Below the pieces are notes generated by a model. It saw only the letters and a program-made list of their open reading frames with translations. It did not search any database and was not told the DNA's origin. Positions 24,040-32,103 of a DNA stretch of 55,472 nt are shown in pieces. The stretch is taken from assembly GCA_027003075.1 (NCBI GenBank), contig JALWYV010000029.1, positions 1-55,472 on the forward strand. Reading direction: 5' to 3'. The first letter of the stretch is position 1; each line of letters opens with the position of its first letter. Source of the stretch: Caldifarciminota bacterium. GTDB taxonomy: Bacteria > Hydrothermota > Hydrothermia > LBFQ01. The translations under genes were made by a program, and so were the position numbers.

Positions 24040-25467
24040 CTACCTGATTATAATTCTTCTTACACGGCTTTCCTGTACAATGAAGTATATTCCCCTACGG
24101 GGCAGGCTTAGACCTGCCCTTTTCCCTTTATAGATCAGCCTTCCCGATGCGTCGTAGACGAGGATATCCGAAGTACGAACACCTGTCCGCTCGGATACGT
24201 CCAGAGCAGAAGTATCACCGGTGGGATTACAGAGCGTATCCCTTCTTGAGGCGAGTAACCTGCTCTCAAGGACTATAGAGGTCGTAGTCACAGATAGGGA
24301 CGATACGGTTATACTCTCCGCAGACCTAAAAATGCTGTCGGTTACGGTGAGGGTCTCAGGGGTAAAAGGAACCACGCACGGGGAGTAAGTACCCCCTGCT
24401 ATTCTCCAGAGCCTGACCGGATTTCCGGTTACGAGACTTCCGTTATGGTTAATGGCCTTACCGAAGAACAGGAGGTTCTCCGTAACGGTGGAACGGACTT
24501 CTCCAGAAAGGGATATGTCCACGATGAAACTTCCGGAACTGGAACCGTAGTAAGACCCCACCATCCTGTATCCGTCCGAAAATTCGGCTACAGAGTAAGG
24601 ATACGTTCTATAATCCGCCATATCAACGGCTACAGCCCAGATGATATTTCCCGTATTATCCACCTTGAGTACGAACCCCGTATAGCCGTCCGAAGAGGTG
24701 TAGCGTAGCCACTGGGACGTAATCCCGACCCCGACGAACCCATCCGTAACCCGACGTATGGCGTAGAACCTCTCGTAGTTATTGGAAAAAACGAACCTGT
24801 AGGCCCAATCCACACTCCCGGATGGGGAGATCTTTACCATTAGAGGATCGTACTGGAAAGATGCCAACAGATACCCTGCCAGCAAAGCGCCGCCGTCGTC
24901 GGTGGGGACTATATCGTAATATTCTCCATCGTACTCCCTGGCCCATAGAAGGTTACCGAAGGTATCAAGTTTGACGACCCGGTTACGGAACAGCACGTAA
25001 ACGTACCGTCTATCTGCAGAGGGGGTAACACCTTCTATAAGGGTGTCCTGTAACGACATCCTCCTTGCCCACGAGATCGTTCCGAAGCGGTTCATCTTGA
25101 TGATCATGGGATAAAGGGTAGGATCCCCCGGATTCAGGTTGGTTGTGGCGGCTACTATGAGCGAATTCGTGCTAAGGGCCGCGATCTTTTTACCTTTTTC
25201 CCTGTAGTAATCCCTGCCGATCATATAGTAGTAGGCGTTTCCAAGGGAGTCGACGAATATGACACCCACTTCGGTACTGTCGTTTGAGGCGGGGGAGAGG
25301 GTGAGAATACCGATATACAGGTCGCCAAGCAGATCCATTTCGTTGTCTGTGGCTCCTGCCGCAGAACTCATTCCGGGAGAGAAAGAGTATCCCCATGTAA
25401 TAACACCATTTGTGGTATAACCACACCCGGAACCGGAATCTACAGAGAGGAGTAAACCGATCAGCAT
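24040..25467 (-). CDS. Secreted propeller-like protein with C-terminal sorting domain
   Basis: 475 aa. After a short signal-like start (MLIGLLLSVDSGSG) come repeats of the pattern LDTFGNLLWAREYDGEYYDI, VKISPSGSVDWAYRFVF and LKVDNTGNIIWAVAVDMAD, which resemble propeller or delta-60-type repeats found in secreted proteins. The end is a short type A-like sorting tail: ILVYDASGRLIYKGK, then GIYFIVQESRVRRIIIR. No enzyme motif is seen; likely a surface adhesin or structural protein. The ATG is 9 nt from -10 TAAAAT. Confidence 0.7.
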   Translation of the reverse strand: MLIGLLLSVDSGSGCGYTTNGVITWGYSFSPGMSSAAGATDNEMDLLGDLYIGILTLSPASNDSTEVGVIFVDSLGNAYYYMIGRDYYREKGKKIAALSTNSLIVAATTNLNPGDPTLYPMIIKMNRFGTISWARRMSLQDTLIEGVTPSADRRYVYVLFRNRVVKLDTFGNLLWAREYDGEYYDIVPTDDGGALLAGYLLASFQYDPLMVKISPSGSVDWAYRFVFSNNYERFYAIRRVTDGFVGVGITSQWLRYTSSDGYTGFVLKVDNTGNIIWAVAVDMADYRTYPYSVAEFSDGYRMVGSYYGSSSGSFIVDISLSGEVRSTVTENLLFFGKAINHNGSLVTGNPVRLWRIAGGTYSPCVVPFTPETLTVTDSIFRSAESITVSSLSVTTTSIVLESRLLASRRDTLCNPTGDTSALDVSERTGVRTSDILVYDASGRLIYKGKRAGLSLPRRGIYFIVQESRVRRIIIR

Positions 25468-25476
25468 AGAACATCC

Positions 25477-25482
25477 ATTTTA
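25477..25482 (-). promoter_or_regulatory. -10 TAAAAT for the propeller cargo gene
   Basis: 9 nt before ATG 25467. Confidence 0.5.
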
Positions 25483-25523
25483 AGGAGGTTAAACTTGCAA
25501 ATGAAATTCCACCTGCAAAAGAT

Positions 25524-26021
25524 CTACTCCACGTCCACCTTCTCAACGCTGAAGTTTTTACCCTCTATCGTCAGGATGGCGAAGGACCTCTTCGCCGTGA
25601 ACACCCTGTCCGTTGCCGATCCGGGATTAAGTAGCATCACCCCGTCAACCTCACCGTAGAACCACCTGTGACTGTGGCCGAAGATGATAAGATCAACGTC
25701 AATCCCCTCCTTTTCAAACTTCTCCCTTACCCTCTTCTCAAGGCCGAGAGGTGAACCTATACCGTGGTATATGCCGACACGCAGGTCCTCAAGCCTCTCC
25801 ACTCTCAACTCCGGCAGGAGACTCCATATATCCGCATCGTCCATGTTCCCGCATACGCCGATGGTGGGTTTGAAACTCTCTAATTCCCTGAGAACGGGTA
25901 AGGTGGTGAAATCACCCGCGTGTATTATCAGATCAACCTCGTCAACCCTATCGTAAAATTCGTTGGGTAGAAAGGATGCCCTCTGGGGTATGTGGGTGTC
26001 GGAAAGCACTAAAACCTTCAT
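25524..26021 (-). CDS. YfcE/MJ0936-type metallophosphoesterase
   Basis: 165 aa calcineurin-like phosphodiesterase. All five metal motifs are present in order: LSDTHIP, HAGDF, VCGNMDD, YHGIGSP (with its histidine) and FGHSHRWF. MJ0936/YfcE enzymes hydrolyse phosphodiesters such as bis-pNPP or cyclic nucleotides in vitro; the physiological substrate is unknown. It overlaps the small membrane-protein gene by 4 nt and is in one transcript with it. Confidence 0.9.
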   Translation of the reverse strand: MKVLVLSDTHIPQRASFLPNEFYDRVDEVDLIIHAGDFTTLPVLRELESFKPTIGVCGNMDDADIWSLLPELRVERLEDLRVGIYHGIGSPLGLEKRVREKFEKEGIDVDLIIFGHSHRWFYGEVDGVMLLNPGSATDRVFTAKRSFAILTIEGKNFSVEKVDVE

Positions 26022-26209
26022 ACCTGCTTATTCCCGGACACCCTCCCCAACGTTATGGCGAGAACGGGTAAAACGGCGTATCCGATAACAAACAGGACCG
26101 TGGACGTGAACTTCTCGCCAACGGTGGTGAGGTAGAAGGCGGCCGCAATACTGAACAGAGCCGCTCCCCATAGTATCCAGTTCAGTTTGCTCATTTCCGG
26201 GGCAACCAT
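26018..26209 (-). CDS. Small two-helix membrane protein
   Basis: 63 aa, no family recognised. Two membrane segments (LNWILWGAALFSIAAAFYL and TSTVLFVIGYAVLPVLAITL) with a short loop. ATG 26209 is 8 nt from -10 TACAAT. An internal methionine at codon 6 is an alternative start. Translationally coupled (ATGA) to the phosphoesterase. Confidence 0.6.
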   Translation of the reverse strand: MVAPEMSKLNWILWGAALFSIAAAFYLTTVGEKFTSTVLFVIGYAVLPVLAITLGRVSGNKQV

Positions 26210-26217
26210 AGGGGGGA

Positions 26218-26223
26218 ATTGTA
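26218..26223 (-). promoter_or_regulatory. -10 TACAAT for the small membrane protein/phosphoesterase pair
   Basis: 8 nt before ATG 26209. Confidence 0.45.
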
Positions 26224-26243
26224 AGGGAGTAAGTTTCTCCGTG

Positions 26244-26249
26244 TAAAAT
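26244..26249 (+). promoter_or_regulatory. -10 TAAAAT for the methyltransferase
   Basis: 7 nt before TTG 26257. Confidence 0.5.
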
Positions 26250-26256
26250 AGCGGCT

Positions 26257-26853
26257 TTGAAGCGGCTCCTCTCGTCCCTCTATTACGGCCTTCCTTCGGC
26301 GAGGGCGACGATGTTCCTCTTCCCTCCCCTTTACTGGTTCCGCAGGGAGGCTGCCCGTACTCTTCTACGGGAGGTTATACGGTTTCGCCCGCGTACGGTT
26401 TTAGAGGTGGGTTTTTCAGACGCCTTCCTGACGCGAAGGCTCTCGCTCGCCCTTCCGGAGTCCAGAATAACGGCTATAGATACGTCGTCAGGGAGCGTTG
26501 AGAGGGCGAGGAGGCTGAAACTTCCCAACGTTCGCTTTATGAGGGACGACTTCTTCAACCATCGGGGCAGGTACGGGGTCGTTATAAGCATGCACGTCTT
26601 CGTCCTCTTTGACCACCGCACCGCCCTGAAGAAGTTGAAAGAGTTGGGAGACGTTCATCTAATAACACTCACTGGATTTTCCCCCTTTACCGTACTGCAC
26701 AGGCCCTTCCATCGCCTTATGACGGGTATGGACGTGAACCTCATAGAACCGGAGGAGTACACCCGTATAGCACGGGAGGAGGGTTTTAAGGTCAGAGTTG
26801 TGAGGATAAACGATGTAGAGCAGAGTTATATGGTGGTTTTAAAGCAAACCTGA
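26257..26853 (+). CDS. Class I SAM-dependent methyltransferase
   Basis: 198 aa. Rossmann-fold SAM-binding pattern: motif I RTVLEVGFSDAFLTRRL, motif II acidic residue in ITAIDTSSGSVERAR, then VRFMRDDFF and YGVVISMHVF. The N-terminal segment LFPPLYWFRREAARTLL resembles ubiquinone/menaquinone or phospholipid methyltransferases, but the substrate is not deducible. TTG start 7 nt from the -10. Confidence 0.8.
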   Translation: MKRLLSSLYYGLPSARATMFLFPPLYWFRREAARTLLREVIRFRPRTVLEVGFSDAFLTRRLSLALPESRITAIDTSSGSVERARRLKLPNVRFMRDDFFNHRGRYGVVISMHVFVLFDHRTALKKLKELGDVHLITLTGFSPFTVLHRPFHRLMTGMDVNLIEPEEYTRIAREEGFKVRVVRINDVEQSYMVVLKQT

Positions 26854-26972
26854 AAATTCCCCTTATGTCATCTTTGCTCACCCTTTTCACAGTTTAACGA
26901 GAGCGGATGGTATAGTGAAGTCCCGGGGAGCGGTGGAGTTCCACTACAGATGTTAAGAACTTTGAAACCCCT

Positions 26973-26988
26973 TCCCGAAGGGAAGTAC
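26973..26988. other. Short stem-loop downstream of the methyltransferase
   Basis: CTTCCC-GAA-GGGAAG hairpin in the 147-nt gap between convergent genes. No T tract follows on either strand. The rest of the gap shows no clear gene. Confidence 0.35.
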
Positions 26989-27000
26989 AGGCTAATAGTC

Positions 27001-27651
27001 TCACTCCCCGCCTGAGGAAAGATCCACCGGTTTCCGTCCGAACACGTCCTTATATGTACTGTCCGCCCCGTACTTCAGGAGCAGGTTAACGATTACCGTG
27101 TCCCCTATCGCATAGGCGTAATGCAGAGGGGTTTCCTTCGCCCAGTCACCGATATTCGGATCTGCCCCGGCCTTAAGAAGCAGGATCACAACATCAACGT
27201 GGCCACCGTATACGGCGAGGTGAAGGGGTGCAAGTCCCCAGTGGCTCCGTACGTTGACGTCGGCACCGGCCTTGAGGAGCATCCTCGCTATGCCAGCGTA
27301 TCCCCGGTCGGCTGCGAGGTGGAGGGGGGCTATCCCGACCACGTCCACAGCGTTGGGGCTGGCACCCCCCTTGAGGAGCAACCTTACCCCCCCTTCCCTT
27401 CCGTACCAGACGCAGTAATGGAGTGGGGTCTGTTTCCTGTAGTCCGTCCCGTTGGGGTCGGCGCCGTACTTTAAGAGAGCCTTTATAACCTCTTTACTCC
27501 CCCCCTCGCAGGCGTAATGGAGGGGCCTCTTCGTGTTCTCGTCCCGGCGGTTCGGATCCGCCCCCTTCTTAAGGAGAGACAGGACGGTTTTTAGATCCCC
27601 CGAAAGGGCGGCGTCGTGTAATGCACCGGAGAGTAAAAGGAGGATCACCAT
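27001..27651 (-). CDS. Secreted or periplasmic ankyrin-repeat protein
   Basis: 216 aa. MVILLLLSGALHDAAL gives a short hydrophobic start, then six ankyrin repeats of about 33 residues with typical TPLHYA/APLHLA and LLLKAGAD signatures from about residue 10 to 205. A protein-protein interaction module with no catalytic part. It overlaps the end of the upstream DUF4015 gene by 7 nt, forming the last cistron of a four-gene operon with the amidase and the two DUF4015 proteins. Confidence 0.85.
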   Translation of the reverse strand: MVILLLLSGALHDAALSGDLKTVLSLLKKGADPNRRDENTKRPLHYACEGGSKEVIKALLKYGADPNGTDYRKQTPLHYCVWYGREGGVRLLLKGGASPNAVDVVGIAPLHLAADRGYAGIARMLLKAGADVNVRSHWGLAPLHLAVYGGHVDVVILLLKAGADPNIGDWAKETPLHYAYAIGDTVIVNLLLKYGADSTYKDVFGRKPVDLSSGGE

Positions 27652-29009
27652 AACCGGAAGGTCCTGCTTCTGGCCAGTACCCGGCCGTCCTCACCGAGTA
27701 CCCGGAACGTGTACCTCTCCCCGTCGGAAAGCAGCTCTACGCGGGCAGGGGCCTCGCCCTCCCATATTGCGGTATGGTTCCGTCTCCTGTCCTTCACGTC
27801 CCACGCCCCGGCGTATATCAGAGTCAGGCTGTTCGTAGCCTCCCTAAGCCACGGCCATTCCTCCCTTACGTAGAGGAAGGCCACGCCGTCCCCCCCTATC
27901 ACCTTAACCGTTATCGGGTAGTCGTCAAAATCCGGCTTCCGGGAAGTAGGGGACCACCAGAACCGGAGCGCCCATCCGCCCCGCATCAGGTAAACGTCCA
28001 TGACCGTGCTGTAGTCCTTCCTCTTCCAGGTCAGAAGACTGTCCACGGGAAGGTCCCGGTACGCCACGGAGATCACCTCCCCGTCTTTGAGGGGTTCCGG
28101 AGGGGACCACTCGCCGTAGGCGGCGATGAGGGTGTCGTTCTTTGGCATCCAGAACATCATGAGGTCAACGCCTGCGTCGTACGTCGCCTCAATCTGACGG
28201 AGAATGTAACGTTTTAATCCTACGCTCTTGGGAACCCTCCAGCCGAAGGCCTGAAGCCAGACCCTTATCCTCTTTGCGGGGAAGCCGAACATACGCATGT
28301 TTACGAGGGTGTGGTAAGGGGCCTGATAGGGTTTGAAGAGGATGCCCCAGTAGTGGGAGGGGTAGGCCATGGGGGAGAGGATGTCAAACATCTCGCCGTA
28401 AGTGAAGATGTCCTGACCTATCCTGTCCCACCATCCCCTATAACGGAAGGGTATACGGCCGAAGATGTCCGCCGACGTGGGTACGGAGTCGGGAACTACC
28501 GAAAGGATCTCCCGGAGGGCCGGATGTAGCTCCCTCCTCCTATCGTCCACCTCCACACCCACGGAGGCGTCCGGCCACCTCACGTAATCCAGCTGTACTT
28601 CGTCCACATAAGGCACCACGGCCTTAACCACCGCCCTGTTGTAGGAGATTACGACCGTATCGTCCGGAAAGACGAAGCCCTTGTACCCCCTGCCCAGAGT
28701 TTTAAAGAGGAGGGGGTCGTTGAAGACCGTCACCCGTCCGATAACGTACAGGCCGAGCCTTCTGGCCTTCTCCGCCATGGGGCGGATGTCCTCCGAAAAG
28801 GCCTTAGTCTTTTTAAGCATAGGGTGGTCAAAAGGCAAGCCCACCTCTCCCCTTACGGTCTTGAAGTCAAGTATTACGCAGTCAAAACCCGCCCGCTTCA
28901 CCTTACGAAGGAGGGCGTCGGCAGAGCCGTCCTCCAGGGCCTTAACCGTTCGTTTATAGCTTATGTGGAAACCGGCCTCGCACCCGTATCCCAGAAGGAA
29001 AAGGATCAT
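27645..29009 (-). CDS. DUF4015 putative glycoside hydrolase, second copy
   Basis: 454 aa. TIM-barrel DUF4015 family of putative glycosyl hydrolases: FDCVILDFKTVRGEVGLPF, YVIGRVTVFNDPL, VVPYVDEVQLDYVRWPD (with likely acidic active-site residues) and ILSPMAYPSHYW. The signal segment MILFLLGYGCEAGFHISY contains a possible lipobox cysteine. The last 110 residues form a beta domain. Strongly similar to the neighbour upstream, so a tandem duplicate. TAGAAT lies 7 nt before the ATG. Confidence 0.82.
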   Translation of the reverse strand: MILFLLGYGCEAGFHISYKRTVKALEDGSADALLRKVKRAGFDCVILDFKTVRGEVGLPFDHPMLKKTKAFSEDIRPMAEKARRLGLYVIGRVTVFNDPLLFKTLGRGYKGFVFPDDTVVISYNRAVVKAVVPYVDEVQLDYVRWPDASVGVEVDDRRRELHPALREILSVVPDSVPTSADIFGRIPFRYRGWWDRIGQDIFTYGEMFDILSPMAYPSHYWGILFKPYQAPYHTLVNMRMFGFPAKRIRVWLQAFGWRVPKSVGLKRYILRQIEATYDAGVDLMMFWMPKNDTLIAAYGEWSPPEPLKDGEVISVAYRDLPVDSLLTWKRKDYSTVMDVYLMRGGWALRFWWSPTSRKPDFDDYPITVKVIGGDGVAFLYVREEWPWLREATNSLTLIYAGAWDVKDRRRNHTAIWEGEAPARVELLSDGERYTFRVLGEDGRVLARSRTFRLW

Positions 29010-29016
29010 TCCGCCT

Positions 29017-29022
29017 ATTCTA
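29017..29022 (-). promoter_or_regulatory. -10 TAGAAT for the second DUF4015 gene
   Basis: 7 nt before ATG 29009. Its TAG is the stop codon of the first DUF4015 gene. Confidence 0.55.
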
Positions 29023-30357
29023 CAGAGGGAAGGCTATACTTTCCGAAAGGACGTTCCCCGTTGAGTCCCTCGCCCGGAGCCTGAGGGTACCGTCCCCCTT
29101 AATTACCTCAACTGTCGCCGGAGGGTCTCCCCTCCAGTAGAGGGTGTAGTTCCGCCTCCTCTCATCCACCCTGAAGTCCCCCGCCCTCAGGAGTATAACA
29201 ACGTTAAAGGGTTTTTCCGTCCACCTCCACTTCTCTCTGGTGTAAAGCAGGAGGGTGCTGTCCCCCCTGAAGATCTTAACGTCCTTAAGGCCGGGAAAGG
29301 CCGACCTTATCCAGTACCTGAGCGTCCATCCCCCGTACTTGATGAGGACGTCGTACTTCCGGAAGAGGGTGTCTAAGACGCCAGCGGTGTCGTAAACGCG
29401 GGCAACGTCCCATACATCGCTCCCGGAGTCGGATGGGAGGGAGGAGAGGTACTCCCTGTGGGTACGGGTCAGGACCGGAACGTTGGGGAGCCAGAACATG
29501 TACCCAAGCCACCCGACGTCGTAAACGGCGTCCAGCTGTCTCCTTATGTACCACGCCATGCCCTTCCTCTTAGGCACCCTGTACCCGAAGGCCTGTATCC
29601 ACACCCTTATGCGGGAGGTGTCCGATCCGAAGGAGATCATGTTGAGCAGGGTATGGTAGGGGGCCTGGTAGGGGTTGAGGAGTTCCCTCCAGTAGTGGGA
29701 GGGATAGGCCATGGGGGAGAGGATGTCAAATATCTCGTAGAAGTCGTATATGTCCTGCGCTATCATGTCGTTGCTACCTCTGGGCTGGAGGGGTATGCGA
29801 CCGAATATATCTGCGGATACGGGCATACTGTCCGGAACGTTCTGAAGGATGTACCTTATGGAGGAAAGCAGTAGAGCCTTCTTTTTCTTCGTAGACAGAC
29901 CCACGGGGAAGTCCGGCCACCTGACGTAGTCCAACTGTATCTCGTCCACGTGGGGTACCGTGGCCTTGACAACGGCGCGGTTGTAGGATAGAACGGTGCT
30001 GTCTCCGGGAGGTACGAACTCTCCGTGTCCCCTTCCGAGCACCCTGCGCAGCGTCCTGTCCTTAAAGAGGGTCACCCGCCCCACAACGTATATGCCCCTT
30101 CCCCTGAAGTAGTCGGCCACCTTCCTCAGATCTCCCTTAACCGCCCTCGTACGTCTTAAAAGCGGGTGTTTAAAGGGAACCCCCACGTACCCCTCAATGG
30201 TCTTTATGTCTATCACGACGCAGTCAAAACCCGCTTCCTTTATCCTCTCGTAGTACCTCTCCCGCCTGACCCTGTTCCTCAGCGATAAGGCCCGGCTGAA
30301 GGGGACGTGTATACCCCTCTGACAACCGGGGAAGGTGGCAATAAGGTAGAGTATCAT
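29020..30357 (-). CDS. DUF4015 putative glycoside hydrolase, first copy
   Basis: 445 aa, same domain order as the following gene: MILYLIATFPGC start with a possible lipobox cysteine, FDCVVIDIKTIEGYVGVPF, YVVGRVTLFKDRTL, HVDEIQLDYVRWPD and FDILSPMAYPSHYW, then a C-terminal beta domain. Likely acts on glycans in the envelope; with the amidase upstream it suggests cell-wall turnover. It overlaps the amidase gene by 4 nt (ATGA). Confidence 0.82.
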   Translation of the reverse strand: MILYLIATFPGCQRGIHVPFSRALSLRNRVRRERYYERIKEAGFDCVVIDIKTIEGYVGVPFKHPLLRRTRAVKGDLRKVADYFRGRGIYVVGRVTLFKDRTLRRVLGRGHGEFVPPGDSTVLSYNRAVVKATVPHVDEIQLDYVRWPDFPVGLSTKKKKALLLSSIRYILQNVPDSMPVSADIFGRIPLQPRGSNDMIAQDIYDFYEIFDILSPMAYPSHYWRELLNPYQAPYHTLLNMISFGSDTSRIRVWIQAFGYRVPKRKGMAWYIRRQLDAVYDVGWLGYMFWLPNVPVLTRTHREYLSSLPSDSGSDVWDVARVYDTAGVLDTLFRKYDVLIKYGGWTLRYWIRSAFPGLKDVKIFRGDSTLLLYTREKWRWTEKPFNVVILLRAGDFRVDERRRNYTLYWRGDPPATVEVIKGDGTLRLRARDSTGNVLSESIAFPL

Positions 30358-31235
30358 CTTCCGGAAAACCTCCTTCTGAAGAAATCGTCTACGCCCGCTG
30401 CTATATCTCTGGCCAGAGACTTCTGATAGTTTTCGTCCTGAAGTTTCCTCGCCTCCTCCGGGTTGGATATATATCCGAGTTCAACTAAGACCGACGGGAA
30501 GTAAATCTGCCTCAGAACGTAGAAGTTGGCCTGCCTTATCCCCCTGTCCTTCGTGTACCTGTTCAACCTCGTATGGACGGCAAGGGCAAGTTCCCTTGAG
30601 TCCTCAAGGAACAGGTTCTGGAGCATGTCCCCGATTATGCCTTTAACGGCGTCCAGATGGGCGTAGGGCATGTTCTCCACGAGGGCGGCCGCCCTTCTAT
30701 CCGTCACCTTATCAAGCGTGAGGATGTAGGTCTCAAGGCCCTCGGCCCTGAAGTTGGACATGAAGTTACAGTGGAGGCTCACGTACACCTTGTACCTCGC
30801 CTCTATGGAGTTGGCCAGTTTACCCCTCTCAAAGAGGGAGACGAACCGGTCCTCCTCCCGCGTGATGACGACGTCGTACCCCATATCCCTGAGAACCTCC
30901 GCCAGCTTGAGGCCCACGGAGAGGGTTATGTCCTTCTCCTTGACCCCTAAGACTCCCACGGCTCCGAAGTCCGTTCCCCCGTGACCCGGATCCACGACCA
31001 CGGTGAAGATGCCCTTAGAGTAGAGTACGAGGGTGTCGCCCCGCACCTCCGAATGGGAGAAACGGCGGTTAAGGAATATCCGTACCCTTCCCCGCTCCGT
31101 CTTAACGCTATCTATGAAATTGGGAAGGCTATCCGCTCTTAATCTGCCCCGCAGGGTGAGGACGTTCCCCTTGAGGGTGTAGTTACCTGCCGGAAATATG
31201 AGGACGCTGTCTCCGAGGAGGACGAAGGAGAGCAT
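30354..31235 (-). CDS. N-acetylmuramoyl-L-alanine amidase (Amidase_3)
   Basis: 293 aa zinc amidase that cleaves the peptide from glycan in peptidoglycan. The Amidase_3 domain spans about residue 80-285: VVDPGHGGTDFGAVG (zinc His), GYDVVITREEDRFVSL, YVSLHCNFM (second His), and LVELGYISNPEEA (catalytic Glu). A short AMIN-like beta region precedes it. ATG 31235 was chosen because -10 TATAAT ends 10 nt upstream and a signal-like LSFVLLGDSVLIF follows; longer open frame to 31484 runs antisense through tRNA-Asn and is not real coding. Confidence 0.88.
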   Translation of the reverse strand: MLSFVLLGDSVLIFPAGNYTLKGNVLTLRGRLRADSLPNFIDSVKTERGRVRIFLNRRFSHSEVRGDTLVLYSKGIFTVVVDPGHGGTDFGAVGVLGVKEKDITLSVGLKLAEVLRDMGYDVVITREEDRFVSLFERGKLANSIEARYKVYVSLHCNFMSNFRAEGLETYILTLDKVTDRRAAALVENMPYAHLDAVKGIIGDMLQNLFLEDSRELALAVHTRLNRYTKDRGIRQANFYVLRQIYFPSVLVELGYISNPEEARKLQDENYQKSLARDIAAGVDDFFRRRFSGR

Positions 31236-31245
31236 GAAGGGGCGG

Positions 31246-31251
31246 ATTATA
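31246..31251 (-). promoter_or_regulatory. -10 TATAAT for the amidase operon
   Basis: 10 nt before ATG 31235. Divergent from the tRNA-Asn promoter. Confidence 0.6.
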
Positions 31252-31290
31252 GGCCTGAAGCGGAGGTTGAAAGGGGGCGATTTTCGGCCG

Positions 31291-31296
31291 TATAAT
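31291..31296 (+). promoter_or_regulatory. -10 element of the tRNA-Asn/murI transcript
   Basis: TATAAT within TATAATATCCACCT, 11 nt before the tRNA, identical in layout to tRNA-Lys. Confidence 0.7.
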
Positions 31297-31307
31297 ATCC
31301 ACCTCGC

Positions 31308-31380
31308 GGGTCCGTAGCTCAACAGGCAGAGCACCCGGCTGTTAACCGGGGGGTTGCAGGTTCGAGTCCTGCCGGGCCCG
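31308..31380 (+). tRNA. tRNA-Asn (GUU)
   Basis: Acceptor GGGTCCG (31308-31314) pairs with CGGGCCC (31373-31379, one G-T pair), discriminator G31380. Anticodon stem CCCGG/CCGGG, loop CTGTTAA, anticodon GTT at 31341-31343. T arm GCAGG-TTCGAGT-CCTGC. CCA is not encoded. The murI start codon follows after six bases. Confidence 0.95.
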
Positions 31381-31386
31381 CTTATT

Positions 31387-32103
31387 TTGTTTGGATTCCT
31401 TGATTCGGGTCTTGGGGGTCTGGTATCCCTGAGGGAGTTCAGGAAGCACTCCTCCGGTGAGGTCATGTACCTCGGTGATCTCAAGCATCAGCCCTACGGG
31501 GCCAGGCCGAGGAATGAGATAGTTTCCCTCTCCGAGAAGGCCGTATCCTTCCTTCTGGATATGGGAGCGGAGGAGATATTCATCGTGTGCAACACCATAG
31601 CCGCCAACGCCCTCGGATCCCTCAGAAGCCGCTTCAACGTTCCTATCCATGGAATAACCGAGTGGGTGAAGTACTACACCCCACCCCACGACAGGCGGGT
31701 CGTCGTTATAGGAACGCGGGCGACGATTGAGTCCGGCTACTACCAGAGAACGTTAAAGGCTGAGGGGATACCGGCTCCGGAACTGGCTCTCCTGATAGAG
31801 GAAGGCCACTGGAACGACGACGTGGTAAAAGCCTACCTTGACTCCATACTCCCACAGGGAGAGTACGTCCTGATCCTCGGATGCACCCACTACCCCGTCC
31901 TGACTCCCGTAATAAGGGAAATAAGGCCGAAGGTGGAGATCGTTGATCCCTCTGAGGTTCTGTTCAAACACCTGAGGAGGAAGGGGGACGGCTTCTTCGT
32001 ACACGTGTACCTTACGAGGGAGAACCCCCGGTACGAGGACTTTCTTCTGAAGCTGGGGTACGAGAGGGATGTTTTCTCTCTTCATTTCGTTCCAGATTAT
32101 TGA
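31387..32103 (+). CDS. murI: Glutamate racemase
   Basis: 238 aa; makes D-glutamate for peptidoglycan. FGFLDSGLGGL carries the conserved Asp-Ser, VCNTIAANAL the first catalytic Cys and LGCTHYPVL the second. TTG 31387 is taken as the start because the family begins exactly at FGFLDSG and because codons further upstream lie inside tRNA-Asn. No Shine-Dalgarno can exist in the six-base gap, so translation depends on the processed tRNA-mRNA end or on a leaderless mechanism. The 3' end overlaps the Omp85-like gene by 35 nt. Confidence 0.92.
   Translation: MFGFLDSGLGGLVSLREFRKHSSGEVMYLGDLKHQPYGARPRNEIVSLSEKAVSFLLDMGAEEIFIVCNTIAANALGSLRSRFNVPIHGITEWVKYYTPPHDRRVVVIGTRATIESGYYQRTLKAEGIPAPELALLIEEGHWNDDVVKAYLDSILPQGEYVLILGCTHYPVLTPVIREIRPKVEIVDPSEVLFKHLRRKGDGFFVHVYLTRENPRYEDFLLKLGYERDVFSLHFVPDY

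Noticed and set aside
26951-27016. Possible 21-codon gene after the methyltransferase
   Set aside because: Overlaps the end of the ankyrin gene, has no ribosome site or -10, and is too short to support.
27645-30357. Inverted or mobile element around the twin DUF4015 genes
   Set aside because: The copies are diverged coding duplicates in the same orientation with no flanking repeats or transposase.
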